The notes: a model not told the origin generated them from the letters alone. DNA of 64,000 nt from Methylobacterium oryzae (GCF_021398735.1 NZ_CP090350.1:320001-384000), one strand, 5' to 3'; positions 33,886-44,770 are shown, counted from the stretch's first letter. Made by a program: numbers and translations.

Positions 33886-35547
33886 CTATCCCCGGCCGGT
33901 CCGCGGCTCTTCCCCGGCCAACCGTCCCGGCCCGATCGCGTTCCGGTCGAGCCTGAGCAGGAGCGTCACCGGGAGGAGACCGATCATCACGATGAGCACG
34001 GCGGCGACGGCGCCGTCCTCGTACGTGCCGCGCGCCGCCTCGCCGTAGAGATGCGTGCTCAACGTCTCGACGTTGAGGGGACGCAGGAGCAGCGTCACCG
34101 GCAGTTCCTTGGCGATGTCGACGAAGGCGAGGAGGCCGCCGCTCAGCACCGCGGGCCAGGCCAGCGGCAGCTGCACGGTGACCAGCGTGGCGAGCCGACC
34201 CCGCCCGAGCACCCGCGCGGCGTCGGGGATGGTGCGCGGGATCCGCGCGAAGCCGGCCTCGCTGGCGCCCACCGTAACGGTCAGGAAGCGCAGGGCGTAG
34301 GCGATGACGAGGGCGGCGCCGGTCCCGAGTCCCACCCGTGCGGTCGTCAGGCCGGCCTCGAACAACCCGGCCTCGACCAGCGCCAGAGGACCCAGGAGCC
34401 CGACCGCCAGCACGGTCCCGGGCATGGCGTAGCCGATCCCGGCCGCGCCGATGAGCAGGCGCCCGGCCCGGGCGCTCAGCAGGGAGGGAACGGCCGCCAC
34501 CGCCAGGCCCGCCAGCACCGTCACCGCCGTGGCGAGGCCCGCGTAGTAGACCGTGTTGAGGGCCTGGGCGGCGAGCGCGTCGGGCAAGCCGCTCGCGTCG
34601 ATCCGGCGCCACGCCTCGAGGCCGAGAGAGCCCGCCGGCACCAGGAATCCGATCGCGACGGGGGCCGTGCCCAGGGCCAGGGCCGACCCCGCCCGCCAGC
34701 CGTCCAGCCGGCGGCGCGCGCCGGCCGTGTGGCGGCGGGCGCCTCCGGCATAGCCGCGGCCGGCCCGCGCGAGCCGTCCGAGGCCGACGACCGCGACCAC
34801 CGCGGCCAGCATCACCAGCGCGATCTGCGCGGCGCCGGGCAGGTCCGAGCGGTTCACCCAGGTGGCGTAGACCTGCACCGTCAGCGTGCGCACCCCCAGG
34901 AACTCGGCCGCGCCGACATCGTTCAGCGCCTCCATCAGGGCGAGGCCGGTGCCGAGGGCGATCGCCGGCCGCGCGAGCGGGAGGGCGATCCGCAGGAAGC
35001 TGCGCCACGGCCCGGCCCCGAGCGTCCGCGCGGCTTCCAGCAGCGAGCCGGCCTGCATCAGGAACAGCGCGCGGGTCGGCAGATAGACGTAAGGGTAGAG
35101 CACGAAGCCGAGCAGCAGGCTGCAGCCCGGGAGCGAGCGCAGGTCCGGCAGGGCGAGATCGCGCGGGCTCGACAGGCCGAGCAGGCCCCGCAGCCCGACC
35201 TGGAACGGCCCGAGCGGGTGCAGCAGGTCGAGATAGGCGTAGGCGACCACGTAGGTCGGCATCGCCAGCGGCAGCAGCAGGGCGGCCTCGAGGAGGCGCC
35301 GACCGGGGAAGTCGAACGCCGCGACCAGCCACGCCGTCGCGGTCCCGAGCCCGATCACCAGGAGGCCGACGCCCGCGAGCAGCAGGGCGGTGTCGCGGAT
35401 CGCCTGCGGCAGCACGTAGGCGGCGAGGTGCGGCCACAGCTCGCCGCCGCCCTCGGACGCCGTGAAGCCCAGGGAGATCACGGGCGCGAGCAGCAGCGCC
35501 GCCAGGGCGACCGCCCCCGCCCAGCCCAGAGAGCGGGTCACCGACAT
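33886..35547 (-). CDS. ferric-iron ABC transporter permease (FbpB type)
   Basis: 553 residues, a fused permease with two sets of ~6 membrane helices. Each half has a cytoplasmic coupling loop: EAARTLGAGPWRSFLRI in the first and DAARVLGRGRLATLVTVQ in the second. This two-in-one layout is typical of the FbpB/SfuB/HitB Fe3+ importers. It is the last gene of the leftward cluster, 16 bp after the binding protein, so it is co-transcribed. Confidence 0.9.
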   Translation of the reverse strand: MSVTRSLGWAGAVALAALLLAPVISLGFTASEGGGELWPHLAAYVLPQAIRDTALLLAGVGLLVIGLGTATAWLVAAFDFPGRRLLEAALLLPLAMPTYVVAYAYLDLLHPLGPFQVGLRGLLGLSSPRDLALPDLRSLPGCSLLLGFVLYPYVYLPTRALFLMQAGSLLEAARTLGAGPWRSFLRIALPLARPAIALGTGLALMEALNDVGAAEFLGVRTLTVQVYATWVNRSDLPGAAQIALVMLAAVVAVVGLGRLARAGRGYAGGARRHTAGARRRLDGWRAGSALALGTAPVAIGFLVPAGSLGLEAWRRIDASGLPDALAAQALNTVYYAGLATAVTVLAGLAVAAVPSLLSARAGRLLIGAAGIGYAMPGTVLAVGLLGPLALVEAGLFEAGLTTARVGLGTGAALVIAYALRFLTVTVGASEAGFARIPRTIPDAARVLGRGRLATLVTVQLPLAWPAVLSGGLLAFVDIAKELPVTLLLRPLNVETLSTHLYGEAARGTYEDGAVAAVLIVMIGLLPVTLLLRLDRNAIGPGRLAGEEPRTGRG

Positions 35548-35563
35548 CCGGCCCGGCTCGAAC

Positions 35564-36589
35564 TCAGTTGTCGAAGCCGACCTTGTCGACGAGCAGGCTC
35601 GCCGCCTTGCGGTTGCGGGCGATCTCGACGAGCGGTGTCGGATCGACGCTCAGCGGACCGAGTTCCGCGAGCAGCGGCTCGATCGGGGCGCCGGCCTTCA
35701 CCGGATACTCGTAGTCGACCTTGGCGTAGAGCGCCTGCGCGGCGTCGGAGACGAGGTACTCGAGGAGCTTGACCGCCTGGTCGCGGTTCGGCGCGTTCTT
35801 GGCGACGACCGCCCCCGACACGTTCACGTGCGTGCCCCCGCCCTCGAAGGTCGGCAGCACGACCTTGATGGCCGCGCCCCATTTCTGCTGGTCCGCCCCG
35901 CCGCGACCCGAGCGCATCAGTCCGACATAGTAGGAATTGCCGAGGCCCACCTCGCAGAGGTCGGCCGCGATGTCGCGGGCCACGTCCCGGTCGCCGCCCG
36001 TCGCCTTGCGGGCGAGGTTGTCCTTCACGCCCCGCAGCCACGCCTCCGTCTTCTCCGCGCCGTGGCGGACGAGGAAGGCGGCGATCAGGGCGGTGTTGTA
36101 GGGATGCTGGCCCGAGCGCAGGCACACCTTGCCCTTCCAGCGCGGGTCGGCGAGCGATTCGTAGGTCGCGGCCGCGAGATCGTTCAGGCCCGTGTCGGCG
36201 TAGAGCACGCGCGCGCGCATCGAGAGGGCGAACCAGCGCCCGTCGGCGCCGCGCAGGGGCGCCGGCACGGCCGCTTCGAGCACGGGCGAGCGCACCGGCT
36301 GGGTCAGGTCGCGGTCGACGAGTTCGATCAGGTTGCCGATATCGACCGTCATGAGGACGTCGGCGGACGAGCGCGCGCCCTCCGCGGCGACCCGCTCGGC
36401 CAGCCCCTTCTCCACGAAGACCGTGTTCACGGTGACGCCGCTCTGCGCCGTGTAGGCGTCGAGCAGCGGCCGGATCAGGCCCGGCTCGCGGGTGGTGTAG
36501 AGGTTGACCTCGGCCGCGTAGGCCGGTCCGCCGAAGCAGAGAGACAGGCACAAGCTCGCCCAGGCTCCGGTTCTGCAGACGTCCAACAT
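35564..36589 (-). CDS. ferric-iron ABC transporter substrate-binding protein (FbpA type)
   Basis: 341 residues with a Sec signal peptide (CLSLCFGGPAYA, cleaved before AEVNLYTTREP). Family 1-like ferric-binding protein: VNLYTTREPGLIRPLLDAYT, DVLMTVDIGNLIELVDRD, and the paired tyrosines of the iron site in GNSYYVGLM. It captures Fe3+ in the periplasm for the FbpB/FbpC importer. It is preceded by an 81-bp gap after the ATPase gene that holds an Irr-box-like palindrome. Confidence 0.92.
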   Translation of the reverse strand: MLDVCRTGAWASLCLSLCFGGPAYAAEVNLYTTREPGLIRPLLDAYTAQSGVTVNTVFVEKGLAERVAAEGARSSADVLMTVDIGNLIELVDRDLTQPVRSPVLEAAVPAPLRGADGRWFALSMRARVLYADTGLNDLAAATYESLADPRWKGKVCLRSGQHPYNTALIAAFLVRHGAEKTEAWLRGVKDNLARKATGGDRDVARDIAADLCEVGLGNSYYVGLMRSGRGGADQQKWGAAIKVVLPTFEGGGTHVNVSGAVVAKNAPNRDQAVKLLEYLVSDAAQALYAKVDYEYPVKAGAPIEPLLAELGPLSVDPTPLVEIARNRKAASLLVDKVGFDN

Positions 36590-36658
36590 GATAAACCCCG
36601 TTCGTCGAGCGACGAGCCGGTGCTATAGAGTAAGAGTGCGCCCTGCAAGGCGGATTTA

Positions 36659-36675
36659 TTTAGATGTATTCTAAT
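36659..36675. promoter_or_regulatory. Irr-box (ICE)-like palindrome before the iron-binding protein
   Basis: TTTAGATGTATTCTAAT lies in a conspicuously AT-rich stretch between the ATPase stop and the binding-protein start. TTAGA and TCTAA are perfect 5-bp arms around 5 bp. The iron-control element of rhizobiales is described as TTTAGAA/TTCTAAA-like, and this matches its core. It suggests iron-dependent control of fbpAB. Confidence 0.45.
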
Positions 36676-37795
36676 TACAATCTGACAACACTTGGACTCC
36701 GTCCGGCAGCGGGAAGACGTGGGCGCGCCCGGGCAGCAGCTCGATGCCGACCTGCTCGCCCGGGACTTCCTCCGGCGGGAGGTCGAGGCGCAGCGGCGCG
36801 CCGAGGCCCGCGACCGCGATGTCCAGGCGCAGACGCGGCCCCGCGAAGGCCCGGCCCAGGATCCTGGCCGGCACCCCGGCACCCGCCGGCCCGAGGCGGA
36901 TCGCCTCGGGGCGCAGGCAGACCTTGACCGCGCCCTCCGGCACGGCGTCGGGCCGGGGCAGCGTGCCGAGGGGTGTCGCGACGTGGCCGTCGACGGCGCG
37001 GCCCGGAATCTCGATGATCTCGCCGAGCGCCCGGGCGGCGAACGGCGTCGCCGGCGCGGCGTACAGCGCCTCGGCGCTGCCGCTCTGGACGATCCGACCC
37101 CGGTGCATCAGGACGATGCGGTCCGCGCAGGCGACCGCCTCGGCCGCATCGTGCGTGACGAGGATCGCGCCGATGCCGTCCCGCCGCAGGACCGCCAGGG
37201 TGTCGGCGCGGACACGCTCGCGGGTGCCGGCATCGAGGTTCGAGAACGGCTCGTCGAGGAGCAGCACCCGCGGACGCGGGGCCAGCGCCCTGGCGAGCGC
37301 CACCCGCTGCGCCTCTCCGCCCGACAGCGTGCCCGGATAGCTGTCGGCGCGGTGTGCCAGCCCGACCTGATCGAGGCGCTCGCGGGCGATGTCCCGCGCG
37401 TCCGCGCCGCGGAGATGGGCGAGGCCGAAGCGGACATTGGCCAGCACGGTGAGGTGGGGAAACAGCGCGTAGTCCTGGAACATCAGGCCCACGCCGCGGC
37501 TCGCGGGCGGCGCGTTGCGGCCGCGCCCGGCGACGCGGCGATCGCCGAAGGCGATCTCGCCCGCGTCCGGCGCGTCCAGGCCGGCGATGAGCCGCAGCAG
37601 CGTGCTCTTCCCGCAGCCGGAGGCGCCGAGCACCGCCAGGATCTCGCCCGGACCGAGCGTCAGCGACACGTTGTCCAGCGCCAGCGTCCGGCCGTAGCGT
37701 CGGCTCACGCCCGACACCGCGAGTTGCCCCGCGGCGGGACCTGAACCGGCGCCGGGCGACGCGTCGGTCGGAGAAGTCTTGCGGCGTCGAAACAC
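36671..37795 (-). CDS. ferric-iron ABC transporter ATPase (FbpC type)
   Basis: About 374 residues if the GTG at 37795 is used. The frame is open further upstream with no good ATG or ribosome site, so the start is uncertain. Walker A GASGCGKST, Q-loop MFQDYALFPH, signature LSGGEAQR, Walker B VLLLDEPFSNLD, switch His LVTHDAAEA, then a C-terminal TOBE-like regulatory domain (EGAVKVCLRPEAIRLGPA). It energises Fe3+ import with the two downstream genes. Gene order ATPase, binding protein, permease is unusual; binding protein first is commoner. Confidence 0.88.
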   Translation of the reverse strand: MFRRRKTSPTDASPGAGSGPAAGQLAVSGVSRRYGRTLALDNVSLTLGPGEILAVLGASGCGKSTLLRLIAGLDAPDAGEIAFGDRRVAGRGRNAPPASRGVGLMFQDYALFPHLTVLANVRFGLAHLRGADARDIARERLDQVGLAHRADSYPGTLSGGEAQRVALARALAPRPRVLLLDEPFSNLDAGTRERVRADTLAVLRRDGIGAILVTHDAAEAVACADRIVLMHRGRIVQSGSAEALYAAPATPFAARALGEIIEIPGRAVDGHVATPLGTLPRPDAVPEGAVKVCLRPEAIRLGPAGAGVPARILGRAFAGPRLRLDIAVAGLGAPLRLDLPPEEVPGEQVGIELLPGRAHVFPLPDGVQVLSDCN

Positions 37796-38329
37796 GGGCA
37801 GGAGATCCGGCGGGCGACGGGCCCTCGATCGAGAACGGGTGGAGTCACCGTTCTCATCCGGCCGTCCGGCACGGCGCGGGCCGCCGGGCGGTGCGGCTCC
37901 AGGGTGTCGTTGGTTGGGCCGCCCCGGTACCTGACGCCCGGCTGTCTCGGCCCCGGTCTCCGGCGCCGCGGGGCTGGGGGCGTAAGAAGGCTTACCGGTG
38001 GGTCGTGCCCGGAAGTCCTGCCCGCGAGACTTGCCGCGGGGGCGTGTCCTCCCGGCTGCGCGGCCACACCGTATCGGTCGGCTCTGCACGCGACACGGCG
38101 GACGGTGCACGGCGCAATCGGTCATCGGCGCGCCGGGAGCCGCTCTTGCTGAAGGACAGCGTTGTCCGGTCGATCGCGGCTCGGTGCCGACAGGTCAGGC
38201 GCGCGGAAATCCCGCGCTGTCGCGACATGTTCGCGCTCTGCATTCGTCAAATCAATCGAATTTGAAAGGTCATGGCAGCACTATTGAATTGGTTCGCTGC
38301 CATACTCCTCGCGTGCGGTGGGGGACATC
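37796..38329. other. no gene recognised upstream of the iron importer
   Basis: About 530 bp, divergent promoter region for the iron importer and the small exported protein at 38330. Several GC-rich inverted segments occur (for example CCCCGGT/ACCGGGG near 37880-37990), but I could not fold them into a known riboswitch. AT-rich sequence at 38240-38290 probably holds the rightward promoter. Confidence 0.35.
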
Positions 38330-38752
38330 ATGCGCGCGTGGCTGGTGGCAGGTGTGGCGTTCTCTACACTTGTGGGTAGCATCGACACCGTCGAGGCGCG
38401 CGGGCGCGGGCGTCTGTTCTTCGGGCGGTCGTCGACGGCGCAGCGACCCGCGTCGCCTCCGTCTGTCGCCGCGACCGACACGGCCCCGAGCGGCCGTGCC
38501 GGCTACCGTCCCATCATCGCGATCGCGCCGGCCCCCATCGCTGCGGCCGTTCCTGCGGCGGCCGCGGCAGCGGTGGCGAACACGCCGGCCGAAGCGCGCG
38601 AGCCGGAGCTTCGGCCACAGCCCACCCTCCTCCGCCCGCCGCCCGAAACGCCGCGTGTCCAAGCGGTGCGCGCCGTCGCCCCGAGTTGCGAGACCGGGAG
38701 GCGCGTCGGCGGCGTCGACAGGGCGGAAGCCGGCTTCTGCCTGATCAACTAG
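38330..38752 (+). CDS. small exported Ala/Pro-rich protein
   Basis: 140 residues with a signal peptide (MRAWLVAGVAFSTLVGSIDT, VEA). The mature part is low complexity (Ala, Pro, Arg), with a second hydrophobic patch (IIAIAPAPIAAAVPAAAAAA) and a C-terminal block with two cysteines (APSCETGRRVGGVDRAEAGF, CLIN). That block is the most protein-like portion. Function unknown. Confidence 0.55.
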   Translation: MRAWLVAGVAFSTLVGSIDTVEARGRGRLFFGRSSTAQRPASPPSVAATDTAPSGRAGYRPIIAIAPAPIAAAVPAAAAAAVANTPAEAREPELRPQPTLLRPPPETPRVQAVRAVAPSCETGRRVGGVDRAEAGFCLIN

Positions 38753-38808
38753 GTGTTTGATCCCGCCGGTCGATCCCTCAGCGGTCCAACTCCGGGTCTG
38801 GCCGGGGA

Positions 38809-39027
38809 TTACTGCGCGCGTCCCGGCCCGTCTCTCAAGCCGAGCCGCAGAGCCCGCGCGAACAGGTCGCTGAGCGTGATCCAGTCAGCACCGTCGATCC
38901 GCCAGCGCGCGCAGTCGTCATCCGGCTCGACCGTGTACCCGCGGCACCGAAGCACGGCGACCGCGTCGAGCACCGGGTCATCCCCTTCGCCCAGGTGGGC
39001 ATCCTCTCGGTCATGGGCGTGGGTCAA
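38809..39027 (-). CDS. small hypothetical protein (third of three)
   Basis: 72 residues (MTHAHDREDAHLGEGDDPVL; WRIDGADWITLSDLFARALR). It overlaps the preceding gene by 17 bp. Composition fits a small folded protein; family not recognised. Confidence 0.45.
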   Translation of the reverse strand: MTHAHDREDAHLGEGDDPVLDAVAVLRCRGYTVEPDDDCARWRIDGADWITLSDLFARALRLGLRDGPGRAQ

Positions 39028-39220
39028 GGCTGACGCTCATCACATCCGCGAGTTGAAAGAGGAGGTCGCCCACGACACCGATCGGCAGCAGGACGCAGAA
39101 CTCACTGTCGTCGGGCGACCGCAATCGGATCGCCAGTGTGCCGCCGCCGTCGATGACCTCGACCGAGCGCACCGCCGCAGCGCCCAGCACGTAGGGGACC
39201 GCGCTGTCCGAGACCGTCAT
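39011..39220 (-). CDS. small hypothetical protein (second of three)
   Basis: 69 residues from the ATG at 39220, 13 bp after the upstream gene's stop (MTVSDSAVPYVLGAAAVRSV; LAIRLRSPDDSEFCVLLPIG). Probably translated with its neighbours as one message. Confidence 0.45.
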   Translation of the reverse strand: MTVSDSAVPYVLGAAAVRSVEVIDGGGTLAIRLRSPDDSEFCVLLPIGVVGDLLFQLADVMSVSLDPRP

Positions 39221-39233
39221 CCTCGGAGGCCGA

Positions 39234-39458
39234 TCACGCGATTTCCATCTCGAGCGCAACGTCGGCCAGATAGGCCGCGATGCGCGCGCTCGCCCGGGTG
39301 TCCGACGCTTCGATGATGAGGCCGGCGCCGCCGGGCAGGACGTCGTAGCGCCGGAGAACGGATTCGGCCTTGAGCGCCGCCTCGCGCTCCGAGGTCGCGC
39401 GCAGGACGCGCCGATCGCCCTCGATGCGGATCAGGATGCGGAAGGGAGCGCGCTTCAT
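39234..39458 (-). CDS. small hypothetical protein (first of three)
   Basis: 74 residues (MKRAPFRILIRIEGDRRVLR; EAALKAESVLRRYDVLPGGA; DVALEMEIA). The beta-alpha-beta look resembles other tiny Methylobacterium-type proteins that I cannot name. First of a tight leftward trio. Confidence 0.5.
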   Translation of the reverse strand: MKRAPFRILIRIEGDRRVLRATSEREAALKAESVLRRYDVLPGGAGLIIEASDTRASARIAAYLADVALEMEIA

Positions 39459-39699
39459 GCTGGGACCGCCTCGGCCATCTGACCCGCGCCGTCGCGGCTC
39501 GATGGGTCAGTTACGGCGAGGCTGGCAAAACCGTTCCGCGACGGAGCGGGGGGAGAGTGAGGGGGACGTCGACCGCTTCGTGGAAGCCCGAGTGACGTTC
39601 AGGACGCCCGAGATCGGTCGGTATCTCGAACGGCATCCGTTTCACGCAGCCCTGACATTGGTCAGAAGCCGAACAGGGACGCGGTATGGGCGCAGGCGA

Positions 39700-40020
39700 C
39701 TAACCTCTGAGGCACGTGCTCATGAACGCCTTGCGCTCGGCGCCCTTGAGGCTCTTGGCCGAGGCATCCGCATTGCAGCTCTTCATCTTCATCTGCTGCG
39801 GCGTCAGCTCCTTGGCCGGCGCGGCGCTCTTTCCCGCGAGGCAATCTGCCATGAAGCTCTTGCGGGCGGCGCCCGACAGCCGTTGCGTCCCAGCATCCAC
39901 GTTGCAGGATTTCATCCGATCCCGCTGCGCGGTCTGAGCCGCCGAGGGTGCGGGGGCCTGCGCTCGGACGGACACCGTGCAGGCGAAGACGAGGGCCGAG
40001 GCGAGAGCGAGCGTACGCAC
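39700..40020 (-). CDS. psiF: PsiF-repeat exported protein
   Basis: 106 residues: signal peptide (MRTLALASALVFACTVSVRA, QA), then two PsiF repeats. Each has the pattern R/M-K-S-C-N-x-D-A followed by L.G..RK.FM..CL (RMKSCNVDAGTQRLSGAARK and KMKSCNADASAKSLKGAERK). PsiF was named for phosphate-starvation induction in E. coli; its biochemical role is unknown. Periplasmic by signal peptide. Confidence 0.85.
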   Translation of the reverse strand: MRTLALASALVFACTVSVRAQAPAPSAAQTAQRDRMKSCNVDAGTQRLSGAARKSFMADCLAGKSAAPAKELTPQQMKMKSCNADASAKSLKGAERKAFMSTCLRG

Positions 40021-40172
40021 GGTGGAGGACCTCCGGTGATGCGGAGAACCCTAGCGACCTGCGGTTGTACGAGCCAGCGTCAGTGCCGCGTCTGTCCCAT
40101 CAATTCGCGGCGATGTCTCGCCACCGCCGTCGTCGAATGGTCACGAGGCTATGCCTTCGTTCGCCGAGCCCG

Positions 40173-41672
40173 ATGTCTCCAGAGGTCCTGGTGCGCTCTG
40201 TCATCTGCGCCCTCGCTGGCATCACGCTCGTTCTCATCGCGCCGGTCGGCCGTGCCTTGGCCGAACCGGCCGCGGATCCGCTGGCGACGGCCGCGCGGGT
40301 CGCCGCGGAGGGCCTCGCCATCGGTTCACCCTCCGGCGCAGGCGGCGATCCGCAGACCTCGGTCGCTCAGCCCGTGTTCTCGGCCGGTCGCGCGGCGGAG
40401 GTCACGACCTCGTTCCAGCCCCTCCTCGGGGCCGCCGGCGATCCCGGCGGGTACCGCGCCTTCCTGGAGAGCCGCGGGATCACCTTCGGCCTGATCAGTG
40501 TGGCCGAGACCTACCGCAACCTGCGCGGCGGCCTGCGGCGGGGCTCCACGGGCCTGACGCTGCTCGATCTCGACGTCGATGTCGATCTCGACACGCTCGC
40601 CGGGTGGAAGGGGGCGACGGCCCACGCCACCGTCTACCAGATCCAGGGCAGCGGAGCCTCCCGCAGCCGCGTCGGCAACCTCATGACGATCAGCGAGATC
40701 GAGGCCCTGCCGGCTTCGCGGCTCTCGGAGCTGTGGCTGGAGCAGAGCCTGTTCGACGACAGGCTGTCCGTCCGTGTCGGCCAGCTCTCCGCCGACACCG
40801 AGTACATGGTGAGCCAGACCAGCATCCTGTTCACCAACGGTACCTTCGGCTGGCCGGAGATCTTCGCCGCGAACATGGTGGACGGAGGGCCGGCCTATCC
40901 GCTCTCGGCGCCGACCGTCCGCCTGAAGTACGTCCCGACGCCCGATCTCTCGTTCCAGGCGAGCGTGATCGACGGCACACCCGGCGGCGGCCGTCCCCGC
41001 TCGGGCGTAGACCCGCAGCGCCGCAATCCGAACGGTATCCGCTTCCCCGTCTCCGACCCCCCGCTCGTCATCGCCGAGGTCGCCTACGCCTACAACACCC
41101 GTCCGAGTTCCGAAGGCCGGCCGGGCACCGTCACGCTGGGCGGCTGGCACCGCTTCGGCCGCGTCGATGCCCTCACGCCGGATCCGGTGAGTGGCCTCGA
41201 TCGGAGGGTTTCGGGCAATTCGGGCCTCTACGGGCTCATCGACCAGACGATCTACCAGGAGCCGGACGATCCCAACGACGGCGCCAGCGTCTTCCTGCGT
41301 GCGTCCGTCTCGCCGGGGGACCGCAATCTCGTGGACCTCTACATCGACGGCGGCATCGCCTATCGCGGCCTGATCCCCGGACGGTCGGACGACACGCTGG
41401 GCCTCGCCGTCGGCATCACCCGCATCTCCCCGGCGGCACGCCGGCTCGATGTGATCGCCGCGCTCCAGAGCACGACACCCGCACCGCGCCGGAGCGCCGA
41501 GATCTTGCTCGAAGCGACCTATCAGGCCGTGCTCGCGCCCGGCATCGCCCTGCAGCCGACCGTGCAGTACGTCGCCCATCCGGGTGGCGGGATCGCCAAT
41601 CCGCGCGATCCTGACGGCAAGCGGGTGCGCGGCGCCGCGGTGTTCGGCCTGCGTGCCATCACCCGCTACTGA
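40173..41672 (+). CDS. OprB-like carbohydrate-selective porin
   Basis: About 499 residues; the ATG at 40173 or one at 40137 could be the start, and both lead into a signal segment (ICALAGITLVLIAPVGRALA). The mature protein is a 16-strand-type porin: FLESRGITFGLISVAETYRN start, LDVDVDLDTLAGWKGATAHA, LSELWLEQSLFDDRLSVRVG, and terminal aromatic FGLRAITRY. It forms a passive outer-membrane channel for sugars or other small solutes. Monocistronic, with a divergent PsiF gene. Confidence 0.88.
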   Translation: MSPEVLVRSVICALAGITLVLIAPVGRALAEPAADPLATAARVAAEGLAIGSPSGAGGDPQTSVAQPVFSAGRAAEVTTSFQPLLGAAGDPGGYRAFLESRGITFGLISVAETYRNLRGGLRRGSTGLTLLDLDVDVDLDTLAGWKGATAHATVYQIQGSGASRSRVGNLMTISEIEALPASRLSELWLEQSLFDDRLSVRVGQLSADTEYMVSQTSILFTNGTFGWPEIFAANMVDGGPAYPLSAPTVRLKYVPTPDLSFQASVIDGTPGGGRPRSGVDPQRRNPNGIRFPVSDPPLVIAEVAYAYNTRPSSEGRPGTVTLGGWHRFGRVDALTPDPVSGLDRRVSGNSGLYGLIDQTIYQEPDDPNDGASVFLRASVSPGDRNLVDLYIDGGIAYRGLIPGRSDDTLGLAVGITRISPAARRLDVIAALQSTTPAPRRSAEILLEATYQAVLAPGIALQPTVQYVAHPGGGIANPRDPDGKRVRGAAVFGLRAITRY

Positions 41673-41874
41673 GGTGAACGCGGCCCGCTTGCGTGCCCCC
41701 GCGCGCGCCGAGCGCGTTCCGGTCTCGGGAGGAGCGCGGCGCGTCGGCGCGACCTCACGTCCGCGGGTGCGGCGCGTCGCGCGCGGGAAGCCGCCTGTGT
41801 GGCCGCGGTATCGGAACGCCCCGTCGGCTGACGGGTTTGTGAGCCGGCAGAAGGGGTCAGGTGAAGGTAGCGGT

Positions 41875-42180
41875 ATGGCATCGATCCGGGAGATCGCGGA
41901 CACGCTGAGGAAGATCGCCGCGCCGGGCATGAAGCCGAAGGCGATCCGTTCCGCCATCCGTGAGCGGCATCCGGAGGCGAGCAAGAAGGAGATCGTCCGC
42001 GCCGCGTTCTACGCCGTGACAGAAGGGGCGACCGCCGCTGAGGGTGCGACCGCGGAGCTTCACGACTTCGCGCTGGCTGAGCGCATCGCCGAGGACAACG
42101 CGGACGTGGTCTTGAAAGCGAGCAAGCGCAAGAGGAAGAAGCGTTCGTCGGACGCATCGGACCGATCGCTGGCGCACTGA
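41875..42180 (+). CDS. small Lys/Arg-rich hypothetical protein
   Basis: 101 residues (MASIREIADTLRKIAAPGMK; AIRSAIRERHPEASKKEIVR; AAFYAVTEG). The basic tail (KASKRKRKKRSS) suggests nucleic acid binding. Many short proteins of this form occur in Methylobacterium-like genomes; no role known. Confidence 0.6.
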   Translation: MASIREIADTLRKIAAPGMKPKAIRSAIRERHPEASKKEIVRAAFYAVTEGATAAEGATAELHDFALAERIAEDNADVVLKASKRKRKKRSSDASDRSLAH

Positions 42181-42461
42181 GCAGGGCGCGCATCGTCCGG
42201 TTGCTGCACGCTGGAGATCCGCTTCCGGGAGACGTGCCGATACGCTCTGACGGCAGGGTCGGGTCGGTGGGAGGCCGTCCGCCTTTGCAGCGGTCGCGCT
42301 CCACAGCGGCCACTCCGCTCTCGGCCATATTTCGTCACGCTGGATCGACGTCGCGCGCAGAACCGGACATTCGACTTGGCGCCCAAGTCGGTCATTCATT
42401 CTGTTTGAAGAACGGCCGGTAAGCAGACATTTCAATTACCAAGGTCTGTGATGGCTGGGTT
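42181..42461. other. no gene; flank of IS66 remnant
   Basis: 280 bp without coding character. It probably contains the outer end of the IS66 element, but I could not define an inverted repeat because the other end is displaced. Confidence 0.3.
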
Positions 42462-43452
42462 CAGGCACCGACGGTTTTGAGGATGGTTGCGAAGCGACGG
42501 GCGCCGGTCAGGCGCGCTGTGTCGACGACGGTGCGGATGGCGGTCTCGCCCTCGGCCGCTCACATGGCCCGGTCACCGTTGGTCACCTTCCGTTGCACGA
42601 CGGCTGGACGAAGCAGCCGCTCCGAACTGTTGTCGGTCGGCCCGACCTTTCCGGGATAGGCGAGAAACACCAGGAGCTGATCGCGGGCGCGGCTGATCGT
42701 GGCCTGCAGCTCGCGGGTCAGGTCATAGCGGCTCGGCGTGGCCAAGATGGCACCGAATTGCCGATCCAGGCTCCGGCGCTGGGCTGAAAGCGTCGAGGCG
42801 GCGAGATCCACGACGTGTTCGGCCAGGGCGAACACGTCTCCCAGCCAGAGTTGCAGGCGCCAGGGTACGGGGTCATCGCTGACCTCGACAACGTAGGCGA
42901 TGTCGAGGGCCAGATGCGCCAGGTGGGTCTGGTGTTCATCCGCGTGGCCTTGTTGGGCGGTATAGCGGTCCGAGTCCACACTGTGGGCCGGTGCCCCTCC
43001 ATCATCTCCCGCACTACGACGGCGCCGCAAGTCGGCGAAGTCGTGTGCACCACGGCCGCAGCTGAGTGGAACAGCCAGTGGTAAGCGTTCGCGCCTTCGA
43101 TCCGCACGCCGGTCTCGTCGCAGGCGATGACCTCGGCCCGGCGCCGGGGGCGCGATGGCCGCGTCACAACCGGACAGGAAGCAGCCCTGCGCGCGGCGGA
43201 GCAGGTTCATCAACCCGCCCTGGCTGAGGGTGAGGCCGAACAGGTCGGAAAGCGCCGCCTACAGCCGTTCGTACGAGAGCGCCTGTAAGGTCCTCAGGTA
43301 CGTCGCCACCGCATGCAGCCGCGGACCGAACGGGGTGCCGCGAGCTGCTTCGGCCGATGGCGCGATCACGCGCGTCCCGCAGCTCGGACAACAAACGGCA
43401 AAGTGCTGGCGCTGCGTCACGATCGGTGCCACCGCGGGCAGCTCGATCTGCT
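42462..43452 (-). pseudogene. IS66-family transposase, C-terminal three quarters (decayed)
   Basis: Reading leftward from the IS3 boundary: QIELPAVAPIVTQRQHFAVC, CPSCGTRV, RGTPFGPRLHAVATYLRTLQ, ALSYERL, an amber stop, ALSDLFGLTLSQGGLMNLLR, a frameshift, VIACDETGVRIEGANAYHWL, another frameshift, DRYTAQQGHADEHQTHLAHL, RDQLLVFLAYPGKVGPTDNS, SERLLRPAVVQRKVTNGDRA, M, a TGA where the family has Trp, and TILKTVGA at the end. The N-terminal quarter is at 54690-55002 on the other strand. Several independent lesions make it dead. Confidence 0.85.
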
Positions 43453-43502
43453 TGAATCGCCCCGGGATTTTCGGAGGCTCCAACTCTTGAGAGACTGGAG
43501 CC

Positions 43503-44731
<1,229 letters not shown>

Positions 44732-44770
44732 GCCAAACCAAACGGCCTCCGGAAAACCCGGGGCGATTCA

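Noticed and set aside
34051..35772. 573-residue rightward frame over the iron permease
   Set aside because: Arg/Gln/Gly-rich complement of a clear two-domain permease; no family signature.
37796..38329. Cobalamin or other riboswitch upstream of the iron importer
   Set aside because: The region is GC-rich and foldable, but I could not find the conserved B12-box or other aptamer cores in the right order.
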